Source: Sycobia sp. Sy_11 (Eukaryota; Arthropoda; Insecta; Hymenoptera; Epichrysomallidae). Taken from it: a stretch of 64,000 nt of DNA. Below are positions 1 through 11,167 of the stretch, in pieces. Position numbers and translations under genes: made by a program. The notes under the pieces were generated by a model, which had not been told where the DNA came from, ran no database searches, and worked only from the letters and a program-made list of their open reading frames with translations. Position 1 is the stretch's first letter. Every line of letters starts with the position of its first letter. The stretch lies in the NCBI GenBank assembly GCA_018907035.1, contig JACCIC010000018.1, positions 434,001 through 498,000 of the forward strand. Direction: 5' to 3'.

Positions 1-108
1 GTTATTGTTATTATTATTATGTTGGAGCATCGTCAGGACGTCGAAAGCCAAACAGGTCAAGACGAAGTATTTTCGCACGCTAACGAACCCCCCTCCCCTC
101 TTCGCAAG
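1..108 (+). other. Possible 3' end of a coding exon (partial, at window edge)
   Basis: The frame is open from base 1, through an ATG at 19-21, up to a consensus splice donor (AAG|GTGAGT) whose GT is at 109-110. The peptide before the donor is polar and charged (for example LEHRQDVESQTGQDEVF), and no family is recognised. The first 20 bases are a TTA-rich run, so any exon would begin there or left of the window. What is seen is a strong donor and an open frame. That it is a real exon is inference; a chance donor is equally possible. Confidence 0.25.
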
Positions 109-110
109 GT

Positions 111-982
111 GAGTGCCACGGGTGACAATTACGTCGGTCTCGTGCCTCAGTCGACTTGTGCGCTATTTAACGATATTATAATAGGCCGTGTGACGACGAC
201 AAAAAGAAGAAGGGCAAAAGAACCCCCGGCGCCAAGCGATTATCCGGGCGTCATCGGCGTCGTCGGATGAGAAAGGACGTAGATTTTTTGCCGGCATTAA
301 TCTGAAAGTGAATGCTAAGAAGGTGGGGGAGGGCGGTGGGAGAAAGATGCAAGGTCTAAGAAAATTTCATTTTGAACGGCTGCGATGGACAAAAAGAAAT
401 TTTAATGTCTAAATGTTAAAGTCGAAAAAATAAATTCATTCAAATGTGGTTTTAATTGGTTTATCTTACAAGCTAATATTTCATATACTATAATTGAGAT
501 TAAAAATATTAGACCAACACATTGGTTCGTAGTTTATTATTATTTGTTTTTTTATTTAGGGACCCGAAATTAGCACTACATATATATAACGAAAATATTG
601 CAATAACGCGATTCCGACTCAAATTTTACGCCGCGAAGATGCCGATTCACATTCAGTAAAAGCACTAAATAGCATAATTCTGATCAAAGCTTTAACAAGA
701 CCAAGTGACATGTTTGAAAATGATGTTTGAAAAAAATGTTGTTGTCGTTGTTAGTCTTGGGACTTATTGAACTTATTGAACTATAGGACTTATTGAACTA
801 TATATATATAGAGAGAGAGAGAGATATTGATTAATTGAAGATAATATTTATCAAAAAGAAATGCACCTTTTTTACATTTAGTATAGAATTATCTAATTAA
901 CATAAAAAATTTAATCAGTACTATATAAATAATTATTTGAATTCAAAATTGTTTTTCAACTGCATATCTACGGCTTGTAGGT
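111..982. other. AT-rich non-coding flank
   Basis: GC-moderate to about 350, then AT-rich. It holds only short homopolymer runs and a compound (TA)n(GA)n microsatellite at 800-824. No gene or family-level repeat is recognised. Confidence 0.6.
800..824. repeat. Compound (TA)n-(GA)n microsatellite
   Basis: A short TA run switches directly into a GA run, about 150 bp left of the probable mariner 5' end. Confidence 0.9.
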
Positions 983-1009
983 CATAGGTATCTCTGATAA
1001 GGTACTTTT
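983..1009 (+). repeat. Candidate mariner 5' terminal inverted repeat (decayed)
   Basis: It aligns, with a few indels, to the reverse complement of the 3' terminal repeat (shared blocks AGGTAT, ATAAG and CTTT). Its position gives a normal element length, which supports the call. Divergence is high, so the exact end is uncertain. Confidence 0.45.
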
Positions 1010-1099
1010 ATTGTAAATCTCTCATTACTTTTGGCAACGGCTCGTGAACATGTAAGAGATTCTAATTCTATGTAAGATTTGTGATCAATTCTATACGAA

Positions 1100-2139
1100 A
1101 CATACATTCCCCCCTTAAAATTCATCTAAAAAGCAGCAGTCGAATACCTATATCATTATATACTATATAATATACGAAATTAGAAATCTGCTACCGAGAC
1201 GCATCGATTGCTTCAGGAGGCTTATGGAGAAGGTTGTGTCGATGATTCAAGTGTTCGCGGATGGTTTCGACGCTTCAAAAGCGGTGATTTCGACGTGGAA
1301 GACAAGGAGCGTTCCGGGCGGCCGCAAATCTTTGAAGATCGAGAATTGGCGACTTTGCTTGATGAAGATTCTTGTCAAACGCAAGAAGAACTTGCTGAAG
1401 CATTGGGAGTTGACCGAACAACCATTTCCAAGCGTTTGAAAGCCATGGGAATGATCCAAAAGCAAGGAAATTGGGTGCCGTACGAACTGAAGCTGAGAGA
1501 CGTCGAACGGCGTTTTTTCACTTGCGAAAAGCTGCTTCAGCGACATAAAAGAAAGGGTTTTCTGCATCGTATCGTGACTGGCGATGAAAAGTGTATACGT
1601 TACGATAATCCGAAGCGAAGAAAATCATGGGGACTACCCGGCCATGCATCATCATCGACGGCCAAGCCAAATATTCATGGCGCCAAGCTCATGCTCTGTA
1701 TATGGTAGGACCAGCTAGGTGTGGTTTACTATGAGCTTCTGAAACCGAATGAAAGGATCACAGGCAATGATGCGTTTGAGCCGCGCACTGCGAGAAAAAC
1801 GGCCACAATACTCCGACAGGTACGACAAGTTATTTTGCAACATGACAATGCTCGCCCACATGTTGCAGCGCCGGTGAAAACATACTTAGAAACGCTCAAA
1901 TGGGAAGTCCTACCCCACCCGCCGTATAGTCCAGACGTTGCTCCGTCTGATTACCATCTCTTCAGATCGATGACGCATGGCCTGGCTGACCAGCACTTCC
2001 ATTCCTACGAGGAAGCCAAAAAATGGGTGGATGACTGGATAGAGGCCCAAACCGGTCGAATTTTTTCGCAACGGGATTCGTATGTTGCCAGAAAGATGGG
2101 AAAAAAGTTGTAGCTAGCGATGGCCAATACTTTCAATAA
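1100..2139 (+). pseudogene. Mariner transposase pseudogene (DD34D)
   Basis: The transposase would bind the inverted repeats and catalyse cut-and-paste transposition. From about 1184 the frame reads KSATETHRLL, then the helix-turn-helix and linker region with FKSGDFDVEDKERSGRP, GVDRTTISKRL and WVPYEL. The catalytic domain follows with TGDEK (first Asp), HDNARP (second Asp) and YSPDVAPSDYHLF (third Asp, 34 residues after the second). Damage: a stop at 1181-1183 just before the readable part; TAG at 1706-1708 where the family has Trp in the WWDQ motif; the block 1767-1828 (MRLSRAL...) in a shifted frame that then returns; FFRNGIRMLPERWEK from 2061 in a shifted frame; and another shift near 2104 before VVASDGQYF, ending at about 2139. 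The first 30 or so residues are barely recognisable. The TGDEKW Trp is Cys here. It is an old inactive copy. Confidence 0.9.
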
Positions 2140-2162
2140 TTCATTTGTAATCATTTTTTCAC

Positions 2163-2168
2163 AATAAA
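2163..2168 (+). terminator. Mariner polyadenylation signal
   Basis: AATAAA lies about 25 bp after the ancestral transposase stop and about 25 bp before the 3' inverted repeat, as expected for mariner elements. Confidence 0.6.
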
Positions 2169-2190
2169 GGCTCAAAATTTGAAAAAAAAC

Positions 2191-2218
2191 GGGAAAGACT
2201 TATTCACATACCTGATAT
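2191..2218 (+). repeat. Mariner 3' terminal inverted repeat with TA target site
   Basis: The segment reads as a typical mariner end, finishing ...CACATACCTGA followed by TA. It is better preserved than the 5' end. Confidence 0.8.
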
Positions 2219-3489
2219 ATTCACGATTATATATACTACATTATATACGAATTAGTTGTCTTATTCATTGCATCCTAATAATTATAGAAAGTTATAAAGT
2301 CATTTTTATGGTCATTGTATATTTTATAACAATGGAAAATCTCATATAAAACGAAGTATGGAAAATAACTGAAAGCTTTAAAAAGCAAGCTTTTAGCAAT
2401 TTTGAATGTTAAAAACCGGTAATTTACCGTTATTTATATAATAATAAATCTACGTATAACCTGTCATATAACCTACGACTGCCCGCTCAAAATGTTAAAA
2501 TGTATCTTTTAATTATAAAAATGTGAGATCGAGTAAAGACAATTCTCATTTCAAGTCTCGGAACTATCCTTATAAAACCTTCCTTGTAACCATAGAAGCT
2601 AAGTTACAATATTATTTCTGGGGAACCAAAAGAGCATCATCATCTATTATTTCGAGAAATTATCAGAGGAGAATTAATGGAAAATTAAGCCATGTACATT
2701 TTTTTTCTATTATTGCAAAGTATTGCAATTTTACATTCCTTGAATAATTCAATAAATTCTGAATAATGATTTTTTCCGGGCAATAAATGTATGTTTATCT
2801 ATTCCCACGGAAACTATCCTGACATGGTCTTTTCTCAGGAACCAATAGTTCACAACCCCAACCTCAGCAAGAAACTGTTTTATACAATGGATAATTAAGG
2901 GAAAGATATGGGCTTGGCATAATGAAAATTCATGAAAGTTGGTAAGCCAAATTCAGAAAAGTGTTAGGATTAATTTTCACTTTATTAGAATATATTTATA
3001 GAATACAATACTTAATTTTTTTCTTAAAAAACGTATATAGTAGCATGCCTTTATAATTTTGAAAAATTTATTTATACTTCCAATTTATTTATAATTCAAA
3101 GAAAACTGAAATGGGCAAAGCCTGGCGTACAATGTATAGGCACCATTAATTGGGTATTAATTATTGTCATTTCTTGTCTCGTAATTCTTTCGACCTGTTC
3201 AGACTTTTTTTTAACTGAATAAGATATTTAAATGGGCAACAGGAGTTCTTATATGGAAATATTTTTAAATTATATCCCTTACGCGACAATTTTTGAATTT
3301 GATCCAGTATTATGTATTTATGTATTGTATATGATAGATAGATAGATAGATATCTTAGATCCAAGCCTACGATGCTTGGGAGCGTTTGATAGCACTTGAT
3401 GAATTCATCATGCATATTTAATTTGAACAGTAAATAGAAATTTTCTTCGGCCAAGTTTTAATTAAAATTTCGTATTCTCGGAAATTTTG
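2219..3489. other. AT-rich non-coding region
   Basis: No gene recognised. A short (GATA)n-type microsatellite lies at about 3331-3351. Open frames at 2523-2747 (+) and 3167-3454 (-) have AT-driven composition and no family motif. Confidence 0.5.

Positions 3490-3541
<52 letters not shown>
3490..3541. repeat. (TA)n microsatellite
   Basis: About 52 bp of almost pure TA with one interruption near the left end. Confidence 0.95.
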
Positions 3542-3543
<2 letters not shown>

Positions 3544-4648
3544 TACATGCTGTTGTTGAATGGAAAAGTTTTGCTTACGACATAAAGCAGAGGGAGGAAA
3601 TTGTTTTAGTCAACGTCGCCGGCTTAAACTCATATAACTTTTACAATTCTTCAATGGACTGGTGGCCCGCACTGGTTAAATGAAAAATATGTAAATCTCG
3701 ACAATTTCCCGAATGAATAAAACATTCCGTCGCGCTGCCTCCGACGAGGGTTGATATATTTGACCGGTAACGGCATTTACCGTAAATAAATAAAATTTCT
3801 CTAACCGCGTCCTTTTACGCTCGGACTCGGACTTCTCCGCGAATAATCGTCAAATATAAATTATTTCTCGATACCGCGGGGATTCCACGTCTGGATCGCT
3901 CGAATATAATAATAATTCGCCTCTATTATTCCGATATTTGGCCGATCTTCCCGCTCTATGCATTATACCATGAATGTATTCCGTTTCATATTCATTCGAC
4001 GATTCGGTGGCTTGGCCTCCTTGCGCATCGTTCGAAAAGGAAAAAAAAAACGCCGAACGGGCTGTTGGAGCTGGACTGGCCTGTGAAAATTCATGCGCGC
4101 ATATATATAAATAGAAGAACACGCGAGGGTAAAATATATATAATACATACATAGAGTAAGCAACCGTGTAAAATTTAAAAAAAATGGCCTCTATCGATGC
4201 AATAGCGCCATAGAATAATGCAGAAAGCGATTTTCCGAAAGATTCGCTCTATCACCGAGACTCTTTCACAGCGTGCCCGTTTGCCGACGTGGCTTTTTAA
4301 CGCGACTCGGTGGATAACGGTGAGATTAGTAAAAAAAAAAAAAAAAAAAAAAAAAAGAAAAGAAAAAGTTTCGAGCTACGGCCAAACAAAGCTCCGCGGC
4401 CCGGACAGCGCGGCAAGGGTTTCAACGAGAGACGCGAGATATATCTGTATATAAAGAGCACGTAATATATAAAGGATGAGCGAACGAACGGGGCGAAAGG
4501 AAAATTTTAATTAGCGCGCGTATATAATAATCGCTGCTTGAGGCGAGGTACTATGCATGCCTGTTTTTTTCCCCTCACTATACACGCTGTAGCAAGCCCC
4601 ATCCCATACAGAATAAAGGATCATGAGCTCTCGCGTATACTCTGTCTC

Positions 4649-4651
<3 letters not shown>
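3542..4651. other. Mixed-composition non-coding region with poly(A)
   Basis: Moderate GC with scattered CpG. It contains an uninterrupted A26 run at 4331-4356 followed by an A-rich tail. That run could be the tail of an unrecognised retroposed sequence, but no body is identified. No gene is supported. Confidence 0.4.
4331..4356. repeat. Poly(A) run
   Basis: Twenty-six consecutive A residues, then an interrupted A/G stretch to about 4369. Confidence 0.9.

Positions 4652-4703
<52 letters not shown>
4652..4703. repeat. (TA)n microsatellite
   Basis: About 52 bp of uninterrupted TA. Confidence 0.95.
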
Positions 4704-4706
<3 letters not shown>

Positions 4707-5224
4707 GTACCTAGTAGGCGGTGGTTATGGAGATTTTCGTATCAGAGAGTAGTGCGCCCTCTAATTACACGGTATGTACACTTTATATGCGCGCGAGATA
4801 ATATTTTTTGGGGCCATTTCTTTTTCTTCCACGTTTCGTGCGCTCGTTTGTATAGAAATTACAGTTTCTTGCGCGATTTCAATGCTAAAATTCATTTTCT
4901 TCTTTTTGCTTTTTTGATTATTTATAACAATTCTTTAGAGTACCACAATATGATTATATTATATACTTATGTATGAATTTAAGATTTTGCGTAATTTTAC
5001 CGAGACGTGCTTAAAATGATAAGATGTCTATTTATATATAGGGCACGTTGTACAATTAATTGATCTATAATATATATTACAGTTTATATTTAACAATTTT
5101 TTTGTTCAAAAAAAATATGGATTAATAAAATTAAAATTTTATAAACCATTGAAAAATATGCTGCAACATTTACTCTAACGTGTTTAAATAATAAAATTAC
5201 AATTTCGTTCTTTTTACATAGATA
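4704..5224. other. AT-rich non-coding region
   Basis: Nothing recognised beyond short A/T runs. Confidence 0.5.
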
Positions 5225-5340
5225 CTTGAGATATATTTCACAAAACGATGAATTTACACCATTTGTACAGTTGAGGCGTTGAGGCCAAATTTGAAGACTT
5301 TACTGCATAAGACTTATGGGAAGAAAAAAATTATTTTCGA
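5225..5340 (+). repeat. Diverged repeat pair, copy 1
   Basis: It shares an ordered series of blocks with 5627-5735: CTTGAG, TTTCACAAAACGAT, TACACC, GAAGACTTTACT, ATAAGAC, TATSG and an A-run followed by TTATTTT. The two copies start 402 bp apart in the same orientation. Weaker similarity may continue to about 5390. The repeat family is unknown. Confidence 0.6.
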
Positions 5341-5626
5341 AGATAAAATAATAACTGTGATTAATTTAAAATAAGCAATTATAATTGTAATAGCGTACTT
5401 ATCAATTATTTATTTAGTAGCTGAGTGAGAAATATCTTTATCTCAATCAGTCAACTTAGATATCATTATATTATCAGTTGTATCATATAATATTTCTTTT
5501 CTGTCCATTTAAAGTTATTCCCAATTTTATCTACCTTTTCAAGATATTTTTTGCTTTTAATACACATCTTTGTAAAAAGAAAGAAACTTTCATTTAAAAA
5601 TTCCTTTTTTTTAAAAGAAACTTACA
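5341..5626. other. AT-rich spacer between repeat copies
   Basis: No gene or known element seen. Confidence 0.4.
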
Positions 5627-5735
5627 CTTGAGCAGTTTCACAAAACGATAACTGTACACCGACTTCTTAGAGCGTATCGGTCATATGTGAAGACTTTACT
5701 TTATAAGACGTATCGAAGGGAAAAAAATTATTTTG
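5627..5735 (+). repeat. Diverged repeat pair, copy 2
   Basis: Direct-orientation partner of 5225-5340, roughly 70% alike by eye, with small indels. Similarity may extend to about 5800. Confidence 0.6.
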
Positions 5736-6089
5736 GAGGGCCAAGCTAAATTCTAGAATAACTTTTAATGAACAGAAGCCAATTATTAGGATTGAATTAA
5801 GCTAAATACATTTAGATGTAATATCTATTATTGCTCGGACACTGTCTCAATTTGTTTCGTATATATTTACAATGAGTTAACCAAAGCAGGATCCTTCATG
5901 AATAAAAGCAAATATTTGTAAAAATAATCTAGTCCTTGAATCTTGCGATCTTAGCGTTTATGCGACGATGACCTTCTGTGAAATTTCAACTCCTCAGCTC
6001 TTTGAATTGTATCTAAAATATTTCATTATCTTTGTCGTTGCAATAAAGACGAATTGTTGCTTAATTTAAAAACGACAAATGCACAAATA
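5736..6089. other. AT-rich non-coding region
   Basis: No supported gene. Confidence 0.4.
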
Positions 6090-6822
6090 AATTTCTCGGA
6101 TCCCGTGGGTGCCGCGCGGCTCTCGTCGACAAATCCAGTGGCTCGTACCGACTCGGTTGAAAAATTGCATCGGCTATTTTTTCAACGGACGTCTCCTACC
6201 AGCCCAACCCCCCCCCCCCGCAAGCCATTGTCCATACGTCTTCGACCGAGAGAAGCCGTCGGAAGCCTCCATATGTACACGCGAAATTATGGGAAACGCT
6301 TATTTCCTCCCGACGACCCCCCCCCCGCCCCCGCCGCCGCCACCGCCATCCACTCCGAAAGTAATCCGCGGAGCTCGCGAATCGCGTGGCCGGGATTACA
6401 GGCGCCGGGCGGAAGAAAGCAAGATTTTATCACTGCGGGCCGCCGCCACTGTTGGCTTACATTTGTAAATGGCCTGGAATTACGACGGTGGCCGAATGAG
6501 AATCGGGGGCGGGGGGGGGGAGCGGAGGCGAAAACTTGGCCGGGGCAATGAAACAGAGAAAGACCGAGGGGCGGCGGAGAGGGTGAGGGGGTGGCTGGGG
6601 GGGGGGAGATAGCCCAGAGCCAAGCCCCAGGCCGCGGGTCCAAGTTTGTTCGATGGACTTGCGAGCCCGCTTCACCCGGCCAAGCTATCCCCTCGGCTCC
6701 TTAATTATTTCGAAACTTCAATTGCTCCGCTCGCGCGCGCGCGCGCAAGAGAGGCGGAGGGCGCGAGTTAACCGTCATATACGCGCTGCCCGCCCCTTCG
6801 CTTCTTACTGCCTCGCTACAGG

Positions 6823-6870
<48 letters not shown>

Positions 6871-7020
6871 GTGTGTGTATGTGTATATGCATGAGAAAAG
6901 TCTTATCGCCACTTCTTCCCCCGCCCCCCCCCGCTCCTTTCCCATTGGTACAGGCGGTTCGGGCTCTTCGGCTGTTTCTAATAAAACTTTTGTCCCGCGC
7001 CGGCGAACTGAGCTAGCTTA
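6090..7020. other. CpG-rich, C/G-run island
   Basis: A sharp shift from AT-rich DNA to GC-rich DNA with many CpG, C runs (about 6209-6219 and 6318-6347) and G runs (6507-6520, 6598-6607). Long frames occur on both strands, but they are Pro- and Arg-rich and mutually overlapping, as expected of GC-rich non-coding DNA. It could be a CpG-island promoter or untranslated exon. A (TA)n array sits inside it at 6824-6867. Confidence 0.4.
6824..6867. repeat. (TA)n microsatellite inside a GC-rich island
   Basis: About 44 bp of TA followed by a short (TG)n tail. Confidence 0.95.
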
Positions 7021-10000
7021 ACTTTTGACCCGCACGATATAATTAACAGCTAACGGTTTTCGGGAAAATTTGCGAGATCGCGGGGCTCATTAATGCATCC
7101 TATCCGTTTAATCTTGGATTTCCATTATGGAAGGCGGAGTGGTATTGCCACGAAATTCAATGGTTAATTAATTTTTATTAAATTTGTCTTGTCTATCGTT
7201 AGATCGTATGTAGTAGGTAATTAACATTTACAAATTGAATACCGCTCTGAACCTCGCGATTTGTAATCGTCCGAAATTTGCCTTACAGCTTTTATTGATG
7301 AAACGAAAGGGATCGTATTTCAGTATTTTGCTTAAAAAAACTTTTTCTTCCAAAAATATACACATTTAATTTTTCAAAAATTTGCTAAATTAACTCTAGT
7401 TCTCTCATCTTGGAAATTGTTTATCATATACTGAACTTATCTTATCGGTATCGAGCTTTGTTCGTTTTACACTGTGATGTACAGGCTTAACGTTTATAAA
7501 TAAAAATTATTAGCAATTTAGTTCTTTAAACCATTGTAATACGACTGGGTCCCAACATAAATCGATTGAAACTATCATAATTTTCTTCCTCATTCTCTTA
7601 TCTACAGAATCCATTTTTCTAAAAAAAAAATAATGGTTTCCCTGTTAGGTCAAAATGTATAAAATATTTTCAAGCGCAAGTCACGCCAAATACAGCCCAC
7701 AGTATCGCGGTAACAAAAAAATTATACTTGCGAGTGATCGATTCATCCAATTTGGAAAATTCTCCAAAGTTTGTTTACATATAATTAAACAGCAAGCCAA
7801 AAATGTAATATTATAAAAAATGGAATATTTTATTATGCTATTATATTTCAAAAAATAAATAAATGAATCTAAAAATTCAAAATAAATTAATTACAAAAAT
7901 TAACTACAAAAATGGAAAAAAATTAATTACAAAATTACATGCTACAAATATAGCCATAACACAATAATGGAAGACATAACATTTTGAATCAAGCACAAAG
8001 ATTATCAATAAATCCCACAGAGTAATACAATATACAGAAATGAATTCGAGATAATAATCGTGAAGAGTTTTTTTTTTTAATTGTAATTGTAAAATTTAAA
8101 TTAAAAATATAAATATATGCGAATTTTCGTTGAGATATTATAAATTCCATATTTCTTAGCTATGATCGCGATTCCACCATTATCTTCTTGCAAGGAAAAT
8201 TACTCGCCTCGCACTTTTTGCTTTGAGGTTGTTATAAATGAATGAAATTTCAATGTCCCTTTCACGGCCACAGTCTTCTTGCAGCCCCGACTCGAAATTA
8301 CGCTATTCATAAATTTATTCTTCGCTCGTCGTACGCTGCCGTTGAAATGTTGAGGGGCCCAAATTGACCATTCAAATAACTGTTTGGGCGTTTGGATTGG
8401 ATTGTCCCTTCTTTGATGGTCAGCTCTTGAAGATATGGGCATTTTAACGCCCCGCCCAAGCCATTGCGCACCTCCTCTGAGACGATGGAAAAAAAAATAG
8501 CGCACTGCGGTGAAAACAACATTTTATTAGTCAGATTAGGACATTTTTTTATTTTTATACCGCCCACCGGATTCACCTAAAAAAATATATATATAATTTT
8601 GGAAATGTTTGTCAATTTTCATTTTTAAAAAATTCAACCAAAGTTTGAGAAACGTTATACTGCTTTAGTATCGCGACGCAAGCAATCCAATATAATTACT
8701 AAAATTTGCATCAGAATACTGCCGTTGTGTGTATAATAAATTGCGAATGGGTGAAATGTCACTCGATCATTATTCCAGTGAAAACGTTGGGCAGCATTTT
8801 GAAGAACAAAAGCATAATTATCTCGGTTAGTTCCATAATTATCTCCTTAGCGACTTCATCTTCATGAATTAATTTTGCTTTTTAGCAGTAAATGAATGAA
8901 AAAACAATTTTCCAAACCGATCCTCAATTTTAATAAATATTCGTCACCTCTAAATATCATTAATTATAAGGTAGTTCTGCCGAAGTGAGTTCACTGCCCG
9001 TATTTTATTTCGTCAATAAAATTTTCTTCATTCATCTTTCTCAATTCATTAATAAGATATTCTGCATCTGTACATTCGATGCACTTTCTCAAATAACGAT
9101 TGCCTTTGGATTCAACGCGAATTATACATTTTATGCATTCATGATGAGTTTTCAATTGTACCGACGCGTTTGCGGTACGATTTATTTCAATTATAGCCAA
9201 CGATCACTAACTTAACATTTTTGGGAATGTGCTGCAACGCAAAGGCTGAATGTGTGCCACTAGCATCCACAAGAACGTAATCTTTTGGCCGAAAGAATTA
9301 AAATTTACAGAAAGTACATTTAAATTCCGAGTAAGTTTCTTTAAATAATCTGTACAATTCCTTCAGATTTATTAAATATTAATCTTTTCTGTATTTGACA
9401 TTCTTTTCAGCGCTGATCGTTGATTTGAACGGAATTTAAGCCTTTTTTTCATCTGCATTATACAATTACTATTATTAACTAATAAAAATTTGTTATTTGA
9501 TCAATTACGTCTTTATCTAATAATGGGCGGCTTTGGGAAGTTGTATCGGCCAAGAATCCTTTATTTTCAGCAATTTTTTTTCCTACTACAATCATAAGAA
9601 AAGCTGAGGTAAATTCTATGGACTTTTTTCAGATAGACCAATTTTTGATAATAGTGAGAATTTTTGTCATTTTTTTCAACGGTCTGTAATAACATAACGA
9701 TAATATTTGTAAAGAATTACGTTCGTCGTTCTTCTCAAAATTAACATTTGATGATTATTATTATCAAAATGTAAAATTTTTGTAGTTATTGAGTGTGGAA
9801 ATATTTATTTTAATTTTTTCATCCGAATAACGAATTGAAAATTTTTCCTGCTCTTTATAAGATCGATGCAAAAATCATCGTAAAAATTTGTTGCAATACT
9901 CGTACTTAATCGTATTTACTCGTATTTAATCGTATTTCGATTAGTTACTTAATCGTAAAAATTGCGTCGTAATACTCCATCATTGATCAGTATACCAACA

Positions 10001-10105
10001 ATATAACAATAAAATAAATAATTAATATTCCATTATAATAATGCTATTAGCTCGGCCTAGCGCACGATTCAAATCATGTTTCCAGTCTTCTACAACGTTG
10101 GCGCG
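7021..10105. other. AT-rich non-coding region
   Basis: About 3 kb without a supportable gene. A GC-balanced segment at about 8200-8500 carries overlapping frames of about 100 residues on the minus strand with no recognisable family. A short tandem run of the motif CGTATTTAAT lies at about 9903-9945. Confidence 0.5.
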
Positions 10106-10109
10106 TATA

Positions 10110-10164
<55 letters not shown>
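10106..10164. repeat. (TA)n microsatellite
   Basis: About 59 bp with one phase slip near the left end. First of five arrays within 590 bp. Confidence 0.95.
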
Positions 10165-10169
<5 letters not shown>

Positions 10170-10320
10170 TAAGCAACCACCGCGGCATTCCAGAATCCAT
10201 CTCATCTGTCCGCGATCTCGCCGCAATAAAATGCGGGTAGAGTAACCAGATCGCGGGCTAAACAACGGCGGGCGCTCGCCACCGCGGGGCTGGTGAATAT
10301 CGCGAATCCGAGAACTTGAC
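10165..10320. other. GC-rich spacer between two (TA)n arrays
   Basis: About 155 bp of CpG-rich sequence flanked on both sides by TA arrays. The long minus-strand frame through it is mostly Tyr-Ile from the arrays and is not a gene. Confidence 0.5.

Positions 10321-10321
<1 letters not shown>

Positions 10322-10367
<46 letters not shown>
10322..10367. repeat. (TA)n microsatellite
   Basis: About 46 bp of TA. Confidence 0.95.
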
Positions 10368-10370
<3 letters not shown>

Positions 10371-10475
10371 CTGCTCGCACCTGATGCCGCGCCCCGGGGC
10401 GCTTATATTCCATATAATCGCCATGCTATGGAGCCAGCCGAATTTCGTTCTCCAGTGTCCATACCGCTCTGTATG

Positions 10476-10477
<2 letters not shown>

Positions 10478-10528
<51 letters not shown>
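10478..10528. repeat. (TC)n microsatellite
   Basis: About 51 bp of TC, followed almost directly by a (TG)n array. Confidence 0.95.
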
Positions 10529-10529
<1 letters not shown>

Positions 10530-10530
<1 letters not shown>

Positions 10531-10590
10531 GTGTGTGGTGTGTGTGTGTGTGTGTGTGTGCGTGTGTGTGTGCGCGCGTGCGTGCGTGTA
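10530..10590. repeat. (TG)n microsatellite with CG interruptions
   Basis: A TG-rich array in which the right half alternates TG with CG. Alternating purine-pyrimidine tracts of this kind can adopt Z-DNA (known property; not shown here). Confidence 0.9.
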
Positions 10591-10642
10591 AATGTAAGCC
10601 ACAATATCATTTCCTTTCCTACCGCTCTAATCTGTTGATATG

Positions 10643-10644
<2 letters not shown>

Positions 10645-10695
<51 letters not shown>
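10645..10695. repeat. (TA)n microsatellite
   Basis: About 51 bp of TA, right end of the five-array cluster. Confidence 0.95.
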
Positions 10696-10696
<1 letters not shown>

Positions 10697-11167
10697 CCCA
10701 ACCGGAAAACGAGCGCGATGCGAGCCACGCGTCCTATTATAGCACGGACTGACGTTCCGCGCGTCTAATCCGCGCCGCGCATCGGAGCCAGATTCCAGAG
10801 TGCCGTTCCATCGCACGAGCGCGCGTATTAAACGGGCCTTTTGCGAAGGGCGCTGGGCCAGGGGGGGGGAGGACTGGACTCGGGGTAAATTTGGCGGGTA
10901 GCCCCCGGCCCGAGTGCGCTCGCCCCGTGTTTGCGCAGTCGCTCTGACGCTCGTCCCTACTTCTATATGCTTCGGCTGCGCCACCATCCTCGCCCACCCT
11001 CCGGCAATGGGTTTCAGTGCCGCAGTGTGCTTATTGGGCGCGTATTACGTGGCCGATGCACGCGCGGCGCTCGAAAATGTGTCTGGGTGCTGATATTGCT
11101 CGGGCCAGCGCGCTGTTTTGTTCTCGGGCGCGTTGGATTAGGTACGGCAAAATTTCAATTGTCCTGC
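10696..11167. other. CpG-rich island
   Basis: GC-rich, CpG-dense sequence with overlapping frames on both strands and no family motif. It could be a promoter or untranslated exon. Confidence 0.35.

Larger units (their letters stand above)
983..2218 (+). mobile_element. Mariner-family (Tc1/mariner) DNA transposon, defective
   Basis: A Tc1/mariner element of about 1.23 kb. The 3' inverted repeat at about 2191-2216 ends in ACTTATTCACATACCTGA and is followed by TA, the usual target-site duplication. A degenerate counterpart can be aligned at 983-1009 (AGGTAT ... ATAAG ... CTTT) and places the 5' end about 170 bp before the first clear transposase codons, the spacing normal for mariners. The internal region is a broken transposase frame followed by an AATAAA at 2163-2168. 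By eye the protein is closest to mauritiana-type mariners of insects. The copy cannot be autonomous. The 3' end and family are secure; the 5' end is less so. Confidence 0.85.

Noticed and set aside
4331..4369. Poly(A) tail of a processed pseudogene
   Set aside because: No upstream coding remnant or target-site duplication can be recognised.
10116..10424. Open frames of about 60-260 codons made of Tyr-Ile runs (here and at 6653-7021, 15352-15861, 24565-24963, 28883-29677, 32053-32391, 63494-63751)
   Set aside because: They are translations of (TA)n arrays joined to chance flanking codons; no domains and no splice context.
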